Source: Branchipolynoe longqiensis
Lineage: Eukaryota > Annelida > Polychaeta > Phyllodocida > Polynoidae
Assembly (NCBI GenBank): GCA_030323885.1
Contig: CM059187.1
Span: 86,905,726 to 86,969,725 of the forward strand
Reading direction: 5' to 3'
DNA: 64,000 nt
Both the position numbers and the translations under genes were made by a program. The notes beneath the pieces were generated by a model that saw only the letters and a program-made list of their open reading frames with translations, was not told where the DNA came from and made no database searches. Positions 52,720 to 62,861 of the stretch are shown one piece after another; the stretch's first letter is position 1; every line of letters begins with the position of its first letter.

Positions 52720-53060
52720 AATTGAGTAAATCCTGTATATTAATAGTCTTTAAAAGTCGAATTGAGAGCTTTCAGTGCCCCCCCCCCCCCATCCCCGTCT
52801 TGTTGTGTGTTCTTTTTGCATTCTCACTCAACATTATACCAATATAGATAAACATTGCATACTGAAAAAAACACCACAGCTTATTTGTAGCTAATTCCTA
52901 CGGAAGCTGTTGTTGTTTGTTTGTTTGTTGTTGTTTTACGTCCTAGCAACATCTAAGGTCATATCAGGACGGGGCCTACGGAAGCAGTTTTCGCCCACGG
53001 TTCTCATTCAGTCATTCATTGGATAGGGGTGAATCTTTTATCTACATATTCCACCGAAAA
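52720..53060. mobile_element. Dispersed repeat J, copy 2
   Basis: TGTATATTAATAGTCTTTAA, TTGCATTCTCACTCAAC, AGCTAATTCCTACGGAAGC and GGGGTGAATCTTTTATCT parallel 22510-22800. It is interrupted by a SINE tail piece with an 11-bp duplication. Confidence 0.6.
52908..52974 (-). mobile_element. SINE-1 tail-only insertion with 11-bp target duplication
   Basis: On the minus strand it reads CCCCGTCCTGATATGACC through GCTAGGACG to an (AAC/AAAC)n tail, 67 bp in all. CCTACGGAAGC occurs at 52897-52907 and 52975-52985 and is single in the uninterrupted relative at 22.6 kb (diverged there). Confidence 0.92.
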
Positions 53061-53495
53061 GTTCTTATCGGGGATTGCCATTACGAACCTGCCCTCTGGT
53101 GGTAGTGGTGAGACCTAATATTGTGGGCAACGCTAGCAGCTCACTACGCATTCTCAGAAGGAAAGGGGCTCTATGTCAGTAATAGTATTATACTACTATT
53201 AGTATTACTAGCTCATCCACTACAACTACTACTCCGAACTGACTCCACAATTCTGAACCAGCCTAGTAGTAGATTACATTTCCTTTGACTAATCTCACCA
53301 AAAAAAAATCAAATTTGTCTTCCAAGATTCATGAGCCATATGAACGCAGAAGGTATTCTAAAAAAATATTTTATTGAGCAGCAAAGAAACCTAAGTTATT
53401 ATGAATACTAAAACAGTAAAAGCCCAACTTCTTTGTAGAACTAGTACGTAGTAGTATCCGGCAGAACCATTGACGGCGCATTTCTACTGCTAGTG
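53061..53495. other. Unassigned sequence
   Basis: A short CTACTATTAGTATTACTA run near 53190; otherwise nothing recognised. Confidence 0.4.
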
Positions 53496-53499
53496 AATC

Positions 53500-54545
53500 G
53501 AGCCGCGGGGCGGGAGGAGGATGTGGTGGTGGGCGGGGTGGGCGGCAGGGGGGGGGGGACCAGACCTCGGGGGCGGGGAGGGGGGTGAGTGGGGGAGGGG
53601 AACACTGGTCTGGCGGATGGGTACGCGCAATGCCCGGCATAGACGGGGCATAACCCACGTGGCAGGCGCGGGCCGCCTGGCCATACTCATGTATGATTAC
53701 ACCCTGAGGTTATCATCCATCAGGCCCGCCAGTTTATAAATACTGCCCCCACCCCTCCGGCACCCGCAGCCACCTCGACCCCAACCCACCCGCCCATCCC
53801 GCAACCTCACACCACATATACACACACACACCCGTGTGGGCCAGCCGCTACGGGGAGGCCGCCCGGGGAGACGGGGAGAGTCGCTCCCCAGGTTAGAAGT
53901 TAGAGGCAGACTACATGCAGCGAGGGGGGTGGGGGGCTGAGGGGATGGAGGCAAGACAGGGGGGGGCGGGGGGTGGGGGGGGGGTAGTCGGAGAAGAGGA
54001 AGTAGGAGGAGAAAGGGGGAGGGAGCCGGGGGACGGTGAGGGTGAGAGGGTCACCTTGTGGTGAGATGATAGTGGAGGGGAGGTGTAGGGGAGGAGGAGG
54101 GAAATATGGGGATGGGGGGGGGGGGAGAGATGGGTTCTCTTTGAGGACTTGGATTGGGCCCTTTTCTCTCCGTCCCCCCGCCCCCGTGCTGCCCCGCCCG
54201 CCCCGCCCCCTTGTCCGCCCCCTTGATTTCTCTGACCACTACCCACTGGAAACCAACTCCCGGCTGCATTGGATCGCCTTTGGCGGTGTCCATACAATGC
54301 TGCAGATTTGCAGCCTTCAGCGCGCTAACGAGACTGAAAACTCCCCAAAAACAAACAGATGGGAAAGGGAGGGATGGGGAAAGAGGAGTGTGGGGGGGGG
54401 GGGGGGTATGAGGATGCGGGGACAGCTGGGGGAGGGGAAGAGGTGGCGAGGAGGAGAGGAGGGGGAGGCTGCCTGGAAGCGGGGGTGAAGGCATGTGCCT
54501 GGTGGGTGGGGTGGGAGTGGGGGTTGCTTACACTCCCCCCCCCTC
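53500..54545. other. G-rich, CpG-containing block
   Basis: Long G-rich stretches (53515-53610, 53920-54135, 54360-54540) alternate with repeat-free islands at 53610-53740 and 54240-54355. Frames on both strands are Gly/Trp/Arg or Pro/Ser-rich. A TATTTATAAACTGG complement lies at 53733-53746. I cannot support a gene. Confidence 0.5.
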
Positions 54546-54584
54546 CCTAGGGGCGCTACTTGCTGATTGGGTGACAGCCGATGC

Positions 54585-54760
54585 CTGTCTTTCTTCAGGC
54601 GCTGCACCTACAGATGGCGCTGTAGACACGGGGCGTCGGGATGCGTCGGGATGCGCCGAGATGCATCGGGGTGCATCGGATTGCATTGGGATTCGTCGGG
54701 ATGCATCGCCATGCGTCGGCCGCTGTACGTGAGGGGGCGCTCCGAGAGCTGCTCGCTACG
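54585..54760. repeat. 10-bp CGTCGGGATG repeat in CpG-rich DNA
   Basis: GCGTCGGGATGC variants recur about eight times (54637-54720). Immediately upstream, CTGTCTTTCTTCAG ending at 54598 looks like a 3' splice acceptor, but no supported exon follows. Confidence 0.6.
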
Positions 54761-54794
54761 ATTCGGTCTAGGGTCGCTCTGAGATTTACATTGG

Positions 54795-56872
54795 AGTCGC
54801 TGGAGTGTCGGTGAGGGGCTGGTTGGTGGTGAGTTGGTGGCGAGTTGTTGGCGAGTTGGTAGTGAGCTGGTGGTGAGTGTGTGGTGCGTTGGTGGTGAGG
54901 TAGTGGTGAGGTAGTGGTGAGTTGGCGGTGAGTTGGTGGTGGTCAGTTGGTGGTAAGTTGGTGGTGAGTTGGTGGTGAGTTGGTGGTGAGTTGGTGGTGA
55001 GCTGGTGGTGAGTTGGTGGTGAGCTGGTGGTGAGTTGGTTGTGAGCTGGTGGTGAGGTAGTGGTGAGGTGGTGGTAAGGTGGTGGTGAGTTGGTTCTGGT
55101 GAGTTTCTCGTGAGTTGGTGGTGATTTGGTGGTGGTGAGTTGGTGGTGAGTTGGCGGTGTTGAGTTGGTGGTGAGTTGGTGGTGAGTTGGTGGTGAGTTG
55201 GTGGCGAGTTGGTGGCGAGTTGGTGATGAGTTGGTGGTGTGTTGGTGGTGAGCTGGTGGTGAGGTGGTGGTGAATTGGTGGTGAGTTAGTGGTGGTGAGT
55301 TCGTCGTGAGTTGGTGGTGGTGAGTTGGCGGTGAGTTGGTGGTGAGTTGGTGGTGGGTTGGTAGTGAGTTGGTGGTGAGTTGGTGGTGAGTTGGCGGTGA
55401 GTTGGCGGTGAGTTGGTGGTGAGTTGGTGGTGAGTTGCTGGTGAGTTGCTGGTGGTGAGTGGGTGGTGAGTTGGTTGTGGTTGGTTGTGAGTTGGTGGTG
55501 AGTTGGTTTTGAGTTGGTGGTGAGTTGGTGGTGAGTTGGTGGTGAGTTGGTGGTGAGTTGGTGTTGAGTTGGCAGTGAGTTGGTGGTGAGTTGGTGGTGA
55601 GTTGGTTGTGAGTTGGTGGTGAGTTCGTAGTGAGTTGGTGGTGAGTTGGTGGTGAGTTTGTGGTGAGTTGGTGGGGAGTTGGTGGTGAGTTGGTGGTGTG
55701 TTGGTGGTGAGCTGGTGGTCAGGTGGTGGTGAATTGGTGGTGAGTTAGTGGTGGTGAGTTCGTCGTGAGTTGGTGGTGGTGAGTTGGCGGTGAGTTGGTG
55801 GTGAGTTGGTGGTGAGGTGGTGGTGAATTGGTGGTGAGTTAGTGGTGGTGAGTTCGTCGTGAGTTGGTGGTGGTGAGTTGGCGGTGAGTTGGTGGTGAGT
55901 TGGTGGTGGGTTGGTAGTGAGTTGGTGGTGAGTTGGTGGTGAGTTGGCGGTGAGTTGGCGGTGAGTTGGTGGTGAGTTGGTGGTGGTGAGTGGGTGGTGA
56001 GTTTGTTGTGGTTGGTTGTGAGTTGGTGGTGAGTTGGTTGTGAGTTGGTGGTGAGTTGGTGGTGAGTTGGTGGTGAGTTAGTGGTGAGTTGGTGGTGAGT
56101 TGGCAGTGAGTTGGTGGTGAGTTGGTGGTGAGTTGGTTGTGAGTTGGTTGTGAGTTGGTTGTGGTTGGTTGTGAGTTGGTGGTGAGTTGGCGGTGAGTTG
56201 GTGGTGAGTTGGTGGTGAGTTGGTTGTGAGTTGGTTGTTGTTGGTTGTGAGTTGGTGGTGAGTTGGTGGTGAGTTTGTTGTGGTTGGTTGTGAGTTGGTG
56301 GTGAGTTGGTGGTGAGTTGGTGGTGAGTTGGTGGTGAGTTGGTGGTGAGTTGGTGGTGAGTTAGTGGTGAGTTGGTGGTGAGTTGGTGGTGAGTTGGCAG
56401 TGAGTTGGTGGTGAGTTGGTGGTGAGTTTGTTGTGGTTGGTTGTGAGTTGGTGGTAGTTGGTTGTGGTTGGTTGTGAGTTGGTGGTAAGTTGGTGGTGAG
56501 TTGGTTGTGGTTGGTTGTGAGTTGGTTGTGGTTGGTTGTGAGTTGGTGGTGAGTTGGTGGTGAGTTTGTTGTGGTTGGTTGTGAGTTGGTGGTAGTTGGT
56601 TGTGGTTGGTTGTGAGTTGGTGGTAAGTTGGTGGTGAGTTGGTTGTGGTTGGTTGTGAGTTGGTTGTTGTTGGTTGTGAGTTGGTGGTGAGTTGGTTGTG
56701 AGTTGGTTGTGGTTGGTTGTGAGTTGGTGGTAGTTGGTTGTGGTTGGTTGTGAGTTGGTGGTAAGTTGGTGGTGAGTTGGTTGTGGTTGGTGGTGAGTTG
56801 GTGGTGAGTTGGTGGTAAGTTAGCTGTCAGTTGGTGGTGAGTTGGTGGTGAGAATGGTAAGAGTTGGTGGAA
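54795..56872 (+). repeat. 2.1-kb minisatellite of GGTGAGTTGGT
   Basis: An 11-bp unit with variants (TTGTGGTTGGT, GGTAGTTGGT, GGCGAGTTGGT) and visible longer-period duplication, e.g. the block at about 55250-55440 recurs at 55700-55960. The 265-codon Thr/Asn/Gln/Pro frame on the minus strand is an artefact. 56873-57480 contains decaying related words (GAGTTGATAGG, GATGAACTGCTC) and no gene. Confidence 0.95.
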
Positions 56873-57659
56873 CATAATGAGTTGGTAGAGAGTTGATAGG
56901 GAATTGGCGAGAAGTTGAGGAGATGGTGAGATGGATTGGAGTGTTAACTGTTATGGGAAGTTGATAGGAGAAATTGTTTAGGTGTGTGTGGGAATTGATA
57001 AGGAGATGGTGAGGTGAGTTGTTCCGGGTATGGTGGGCAGTTGATAAAAGAGTTTGTGCTGGTTTTCTGAGGAATTGATGAGGAGCTGGTAAGGTGGGGT
57101 GGAAGTGAGTTGGTGGGGAGTTGAGAAGAGAGTTTGTGGTGAGATGGGAAATGGGTGACGAGTCAGTAGAGGAGTTGATGTAGGAAATAGCTCGAAATCT
57201 CTGGAGAATTGCTGCGTAGCTCGACCTTACTCATGATAACCGACTTAGGGTAATGAGTTGCCCGTGAGCCCTTGGCCGGTTGCCATAAACCATTGCTCAC
57301 ATCTGCTCTTTACCCCGGATGGAGGGAGGAGCTGCGTTAGTGAGTTGCACTGTAGTTACAGTGGACTGTTGATGAGCTTGTCAGTCAGGCTGCTAAACCA
57401 GAAGTGAATTGCGCAGATCATGGTCGCTGATGAACTGCTCATTTCACCAGGTTTGCTGGTGAACTACTCAAACCGGAAGTATTTGAATTAGGCTCTGGTC
57501 TGTCTCTGAGATGCTCACTAGTCCAGTCTGCTGCAGTCACAAGTTGCTTAGGTCACGGGTATCTGGTGGTGAGGTGCTCCCCAGAAAGGTAGGCATGAGT
57601 TGGTGCTTCGCTCTCCTGTTGCGGGAGTGTGGATGGGGGACCAAGAAGGAAGGTGGTCG

Positions 57660-57855
57660 CGAGCTGCTCCCCCTTCCTCCCCCTCTCTCCCTCGCCCCCC
57701 CCCCCCTCCGCCTCCCCCCCTCCCTCCGCCTCCCCCTCCCTCCCTCTCCCTCCCCCTCCATCCCCCCTCCCTCCGCCCCCCTTCCCTCCCTCCCTCCGCC
57801 TCCCCCTCCCTCCCCCTCCATCCCCTCTCGTCCGACCCCCCCCCCTCGCCCACAT
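57660..57855. repeat. CCTCCCCCTCC pyrimidine tract
   Basis: C/T-only stretch. Overlapping frames on both strands are low-complexity. Confidence 0.92.
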
Positions 57856-58210
57856 CTGGAGTGGATCATACCGGCACGCTGTCTGATTGGCTTCCTTGAC
57901 CCTTCGCTCTGCCGGCCACCTTCAGGGATACCTCCACGGATTCACTTACACCGGGGGATGGGTGGGGTGGAGGTGGGTGGGTGGGGGGCCTTCCTACCTC
58001 CCACGTGGTCTGTGGGTGTCTGCCACCCGGATCTGGTCGGAGACCTGTAGATATAGGGGGGTGTGCCGACCTAGTGTCTACAGGTGGCTATCCCCCCCCC
58101 CCCCCCTCCACAGCTCCCCCACCTGCCCCCCACCTGCCCCACTTCTCCCCACTTCTCCCCCACCTCCCCTCTCACCACCACTCCGCATCGCCTGGTGTCC
58201 ATTATACAAG
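57856..58210. other. GC-rich unassigned sequence with C run
   Basis: GGTGGGTGG words near 57960 and C16-like runs near 58092. No supported gene. Confidence 0.4.
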
Positions 58211-58212
58211 GC

Positions 58213-58577
58213 CTTAAAGTTGCATAGTCCGATGGCTTTGATTTTCTGTCATTTTCTGAGATAAACACATTAAATTGGTCATTATAAGCTACTTTACTTT
58301 AGGTTGAAGTAACTTTTAGTTTAAATGGCTAACTTTGGAGATATTTGAAGTGACAACATGACAAATTAATTTTGGCAAGCACATCAAAACTCTGACGCCA
58401 TAGGCTTATGCAGTAACAGATTCTATTAAATTGACTCCCATGCCCTTCTATCCTTCTATGTGACAACAAATGCTTAATAACTGTACCAGTATCGAAGATA
58501 AATATGTAGAATCAAATCTAGGTAAGTGTTTTAGTTTTGAAAATTTGATGCTTCATCGGACTATACAACTTTAACCT
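58213..58577 (-). mobile_element. MITE-A, full length
   Basis: TTAAAGTTGCATAGTCCGAT to ATCGGACTATACAACTTTAA. Confidence 0.92.
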
Positions 58578-58784
58578 AACCGACTTACCCCACTTCAATC
58601 TAGCATCAACTGACTACTGATCATTGGAATAGGCACAGAATCTATGGATTGACAGTTTTCTTGTTGTATTTTGCAGTTGTTATTGTTGTTTTTGAGGGTG
58701 TTTTTTTGTGACGATATATTCGTTCATTAAACATGGGGAATTTTATTCGCACATAACAGGTATTTAGAGCATATACTGGATCAA

Positions 58785-58815
58785 GCTGCATAGTTCAACG
58801 AAAGCAATAACTGTT
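58785..58815 (+). mobile_element. MITE-A, left end interrupted by element P6
   Basis: AAGCTGCATAGTTCAACGAA then P6. The MITE resumes at 60116 (CAGAAACCAAAGCATTTAGC) and runs to about 60290. Confidence 0.8.
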
Positions 58816-60115
58816 AAGCCCCGGTCACATACACGTTAGTGAACATAGTTGAACGTAGATAAAAGATTCACCCGGTACTTGTAGTACACGGGTGAAGGAC
58901 AACGTACTGTAAACACGGGCGAAAATAGCTTTAGTATGGAACCTGAACTAGAAACTGTGGCTCCAGTATCAAATGGCTACTTATATCGGCACAGATTTGG
59001 TGAAATGGGAGAGAATGCAAAAAGACAAGATGGCGACCGCGGAACGCCGTCGATTTCACTTTTAAATCTTATTAAACTAGATATTATATTATATTTTTCA
59101 ACTCAAAGGTAGCAGGCTATCAATAAGATATATGTAAAGAATAATTGTTGCTTCTTACATTGTGAAATTAGGCTCTCATTTCATTGACCCGTTTTTTCGA
59201 CAGCTTTTACATAGGGTTGGTTTGGACCCCTACTGCAGCAGTACGGGGTGAATCTTGTATCTAAGTTGAACGTAGTTAGAATAACGTGGGTGAAACATGC
59301 TGTCACTACGTTCAAATATGTTAGGGTACAGCAGGTTTTGGTTGATGACCCACCTAATGGTATGGATAAATACATTATGGTACAGATCCCAGTACGTTAT
59401 GGTACGGATCCTGGTATGTCCAACTACATTCAACTATGTTCAACTACGTTCAACTACGTTACCCTCCACTATGTTCAACTACATTCAACTTCATCCACTA
59501 ATGGCTATGTGACCACGGCAGAACGGCCAAGGTTTTGTGTGGGTCAAAGTACGCTAGGGTATGCTAGAGTACGCTAGAGTATGCTAGAGTACATTAAGAA
59601 GTACCCTAGAGTATGTTAGAGTATGCTAAAGTATGCTAAAGTATGCTAAAGTATGCTAAAGTATGCTAAGGTATGCTACAGTGTGCTAGAGTATGCTAGA
59701 GTATGCTAGAGTATGCTAGAGTATGCTAGAGTGCATTATCATCATGGAGGCGACGTCTCCCTCAAACGTAGTGCTCTTTTGAACATGTCCAAGGCTTAAA
59801 TCGGAACTCACTGCCCACAGACATTATTATCATGTTATCATCACAGAGAAGTACAGATGCTGGTATGTAGCGCTACGTTCAACTACTTTCAACTACTTTC
59901 AACTATGTTTAACTACGTTCAACTACGTTCAACTACGTTCAACTATGTTCAACTACGTTGAACTATGTTCAACTACGGTCAACTACATTCAACTACGTTC
60001 AACTATGTTCACCTACATTCACCTACATTCAACTACGTTCAACTACGTTCAACTACGTTCAACTACGTTCAACTACGTTCAACTACGTTCACTAACGCGT
60101 ATGTGACCGGGCCTT
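58816..60115. mobile_element. Self-mimicking element P6, 1.3 kb, inserted in MITE-A
   Basis: Ends AAGCCCCGGTCACATACACG and CGTATGTGACCGGGCCTT. Left arm GTAGTTGAACG words; right arm (59870-60090) a long GTTCAACTACGTTCAACTAC array. A GAGTATGCTA 10-bp array is at 59560-59730. GGACATGTTC and GCACTCTAGCAT words show that it is the same family as P1, reversed. A second TIR element (H) is nested in the left part. Confidence 0.85.
58857..59262. mobile_element. TIR element H nested in P6
   Basis: AGATAAAAGATTCACCCGG and its near-complement CGGGGTGAATCTTGTATCT form a 23-bp inverted repeat with two mismatches. The interior holds AAGATGGCGACCGCGG (59031) and otherwise unique sequence. 406 bp, non-coding. 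Confidence 0.75.
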
Positions 60116-60295
60116 CAGAAACCAAAGCATTTAGCTAGATTTGATTCTACATCTCCAACATTAGCTTTTATTAATGCACTCATTAACCATTGATTGCTGC
60201 ATAGAAGAAATACTGAGTCAATGTAAATGAACTCTCACAGTTGAATGATTCTGTTGTGTCTGCCATGTCTGTGTTGGCAAGTATTCACTTCAAAT
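60116..60295 (+). mobile_element. MITE-A, middle part after P6
   Basis: GATTTGATTCTACATCTCC and TTGCTGCATAGAAGAAATAC; the right end is lost at a short TA run. Confidence 0.8.
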
Positions 60296-60329
60296 GTATA
60301 AATATATATATATAGAGAGGGAGGGAGAG

Positions 60330-60360
60330 TAAAACCTCCATAAATGGTCCATTTAGACAG
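60330..60360. mobile_element. MITE-B left end, truncated
   Basis: AGTAAAACCTCCATAAATGG then TCCATTTAGACAGGTGG, which runs into the GTGTGGTG array. Confidence 0.65.
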
Positions 60361-60955
60361 GTGGTGTGTGTGGTGTGTGTGGTGTGTGTGTGGTGTGTGG
60401 TGCATGTGTGGTGTGTGTGTGGTGTGTGTGGTGCGTGTGGTGCGTGTGTGGTGTGTGTGGTGTGTGGTGTGTGTGGTGTGTGTGGTGTGCATGGTGTGTG
60501 TGGTGTGTGTGGTGTGTGTGGTGTGTGTGGTGTGTGTGGTGTGTGTGGTGTGTGTGGTGTGTGTGGTGCGTGTGGTGCGTGTGGTGCGTGTGGTGCGTGT
60601 GGTGCGTGTGTGGTGTGTGGTGCGTGTGTGGTGTGTGTGGTGTGTGTGGTGTGTGTGTGTGTGTGTGTGGTGTGTGTGTGGTGCATGTGTGGTGCGTGTG
60701 TGGTGTCTGTGGTGCGTGTGTGGTGTGTGGTGTGTGTGTGGTGCGTGTGGTGTGTGTGGTGTGTGTGGTGTGTGTGGTATGTGGTGTGTGTGGTGTGTGT
60801 GGTGTGTGTGGTGTGTGTGTGTGGTGTGTGTTGCATGTGGTGCGTGTGGCGCGTGTGGCATGTGTGGTGCATGTGGTGTGTGTGGTGTGGCGTGTGTGGT
60901 GTGTGTGGTGTGTGTGTGGTGTGTGCGGTGCGTGTGGTGTGTGTGGTGGTGGGTG
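60361..60955. repeat. GTGTGGTG minisatellite
   Basis: Units GTGTGGTGTGTGTGGTG with GTGCGTGTG variants. It ends GTGGTGGTGGGTGAATCATG, the same right border as the small array at 42577-42680. Cys/Val/Trp and His/Thr frames are artefacts. Confidence 0.95.
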
Positions 60956-61061
60956 AATCATGGCCAGTTTAAGGGCCAGGAATACCCGTCTCTGAAAGCG
61001 GATAATGTAAGTAGTTAACCCCGGGCCTGCTCAGCCGCGACTCGGGTTTCGGGTGGTCGCC

Positions 61062-61825
61062 TGGCCGGTGTAGTAAGTTCAAAACACTACCCACAAAAAC
61101 ACTACGGTAGTGTTTTCAACCTAGGTTCAAAACACTACTGTGGTCACACTCAAAACACTATCCTTAAGTTCAAAACACTACCTTTAAGTTCAAAACACTA
61201 CTCTAATTGTGTTAATATATTTGCTGCATAGTCATTGTAATTTGTAGTAGGGTGGGGCAGCATGCAATAAGGTGGGGCAGTATGCAGTAGGATGGGGCTA
61301 CATGCAGTAGGGTGGGGCAGTATGCAGTAGTGTGGGGCTGGATGCAGTGGGGTGTGGAAGAATGCAGTAGGGTGGGATAGTGTGCAGTGTATAGTACTAA
61401 TATGTGCTTCAAACACTGCAGCACCATCAGCGTATAGTAGTAATACATGGTTCAGACTCCGCAGCACTATCAGCGTATACTACTAGTACATGTGTCCTGA
61501 TATAACCTTAGATGTTGCCAGGATGTAAAACTCCCAACAACCAAACCAACTAGTACATGCTTCAAACGCGACAGCATGGTCTGCATACAATATGTAGGCC
61601 TACCACAGGATGTTACATTTTCTGGCATTACAGCCCCCACTGCCGTGTTATGATAGTGTTTTGAACGTGGGTAGTGTTTTGGACGTACGTACTGGTAGTG
61701 TTTTGAACTTAACAATAGTGTTTTCAACTTAAGTTCAAAACACTAACATAGTGTTTTCAACTTAGGTTGAAAACACAACTGTAGTGTTTTCAACAGGGTA
61801 GTGTTTTGAATGTCCGACACCGCCA
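61062..61825. mobile_element. Self-mimicking TIR element I (CCGGTGT group)
   Basis: TGGCCGGTGTAGTAAG and CGGACACCGCCA-like ends are inverted. Both arms consist of TTCAAAACACTAC (left) or GTAGTGTTTTGAA (right) separated by short variable spacers. The middle has a ~20-bp GTAGGGTGGGGCAGTATGCA repeat (61245-61390). A SINE tail piece is inserted at 61493-61548. Confidence 0.8.
61493..61548 (+). mobile_element. SINE-1 tail-only insertion with 11-bp target duplication
   Basis: 56 bp comprising hairpin TGTCCTGATATAACC...CAGGATG and tail AAAACTCCCAACAACC. ACTAGTACATG lies at 61482-61492 and 61549-61559. Confidence 0.92.
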
Positions 61826-61920
61826 GCTGATTCCCCATGTACACGAGTAGTATTCGCTGTAACACGGATCGCGCCTTGCCGCTGACCGTGACAATGCCTC
61901 TGCACTATATGAATGTGAGA

Positions 61921-62102
61921 ACAGTCAAACCTCTCTAAATCGACCGACCTTGGGACCTACTTTAAGTGGTCGATCTAGGGAGGGGGTCGGCTTAGGGAGT
62001 TAGAATATGGTTACAATGATATTGTTGGGACCCAAATAAAGCGACCGATATAGGGGATTGGTCGATCTGTGGAGGTGGTCGGTTAGGTAGGTTGTACTGT
62101 AT
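61921..62102. mobile_element. Palindromic MITE-B
   Basis: ACAGTCAAACCTCTCTAAAT to GGTTAGGTAGGTTGTACTGT. Confidence 0.85.
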
Positions 62103-62520
62103 GTATATATTTATATATATATGAAAATGGACACATATCTCTGTATAACTATATACAATAATTATATAGGTTTAGACAGAGTTATCTATAACTATATGTA
62201 ACTGTATATTGCTATATACAGCTATATATAACTGTATATATAACTTCTTTATATAACTATACATAACTATGTACTCGTCATCATCATGCTGTCGGTCGCG
62301 ATGCGACAAAGACTGCTTTCATTACTTGACCGTCGCTCTCCATTTAGCTCTCTGCTGATTGCTAACTATGTACTATAACTATATAATATAACTATGTACA
62401 TATCATTATATACGACTATACATGACTATATACGACTATGCATATCTATTCATATAAATACCCATAACTATCGTTGACCATAACTATATATAAATCTGCA
62501 TAACTATATCTAGCTATGTA
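62103..62520. repeat. Degenerate TATATAACTATA repeat
   Basis: AACTATATA words recur irregularly on both sides of repeat D copy 2. Confidence 0.8.
62277..62362. repeat. Dispersed repeat D, copy 2
   Basis: CATCATCATGCTGTCGGTCG, GATGCGACAAAGACTGC and TTTAGCTCTCTGCT match 12615-12700 closely. Confidence 0.75.
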
Positions 62521-62692
62521 AAAAGTAAAGCTTGTTTTATTTAATGATGCCTCTAGAGCAAATTGAATTTTATCATCGGTTATTGGATGTCAAACATATG
62601 GTCATTCTGACATATTTCTTTGGAGGAAAGCCGACGCTAATATGAAAATCAATGTGCTCTAGAGGCATCGTTAAATAAAACAAGCTTCACTT
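62521..62692. mobile_element. Family C short palindromic copy 1
   Basis: AAGCTTGTTTTATTTAATG at the left and ATTTTGTTCGAA-type complement at the right (TTAAATAAAACAAGCTT), with CTCTAGAGCA inside each arm. Confidence 0.85.
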
Positions 62693-62861
62693 CATCATCG
62701 GCTATTACTATTATTAGTATTACCTTTATGTGTGGGGTGTGTGATGTGTGAAACCAAACAGACACATCAGTCGGTCAAACACCTGTCTTCGTACTCTAAC
62801 GCTGAAACACTTGTCGGGGGGGGGGGGGGTTGATACAATAAAATTTAAAAGAAAAAAAGTG

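Noticed and set aside
53371..54494. Pro-rich and Gly-rich frames in the G-rich block, considered as a CpG-island first exon
   Set aside because: Several overlapping frames are open at once and none has a recognisable domain or consistent splice borders.
56078..56875. 265-codon Pro/Thr/Asn/Gln frame, mucin- or prion-like
   Set aside because: It is the complement of the GGTGAGTTGGT minisatellite with no signal peptide or exon structure.
60235..61018. Cys/Val/Trp-rich 224-codon frame, metallothionein-like
   Set aside because: All frames on both strands are open because of GTGTGGTG repeats.
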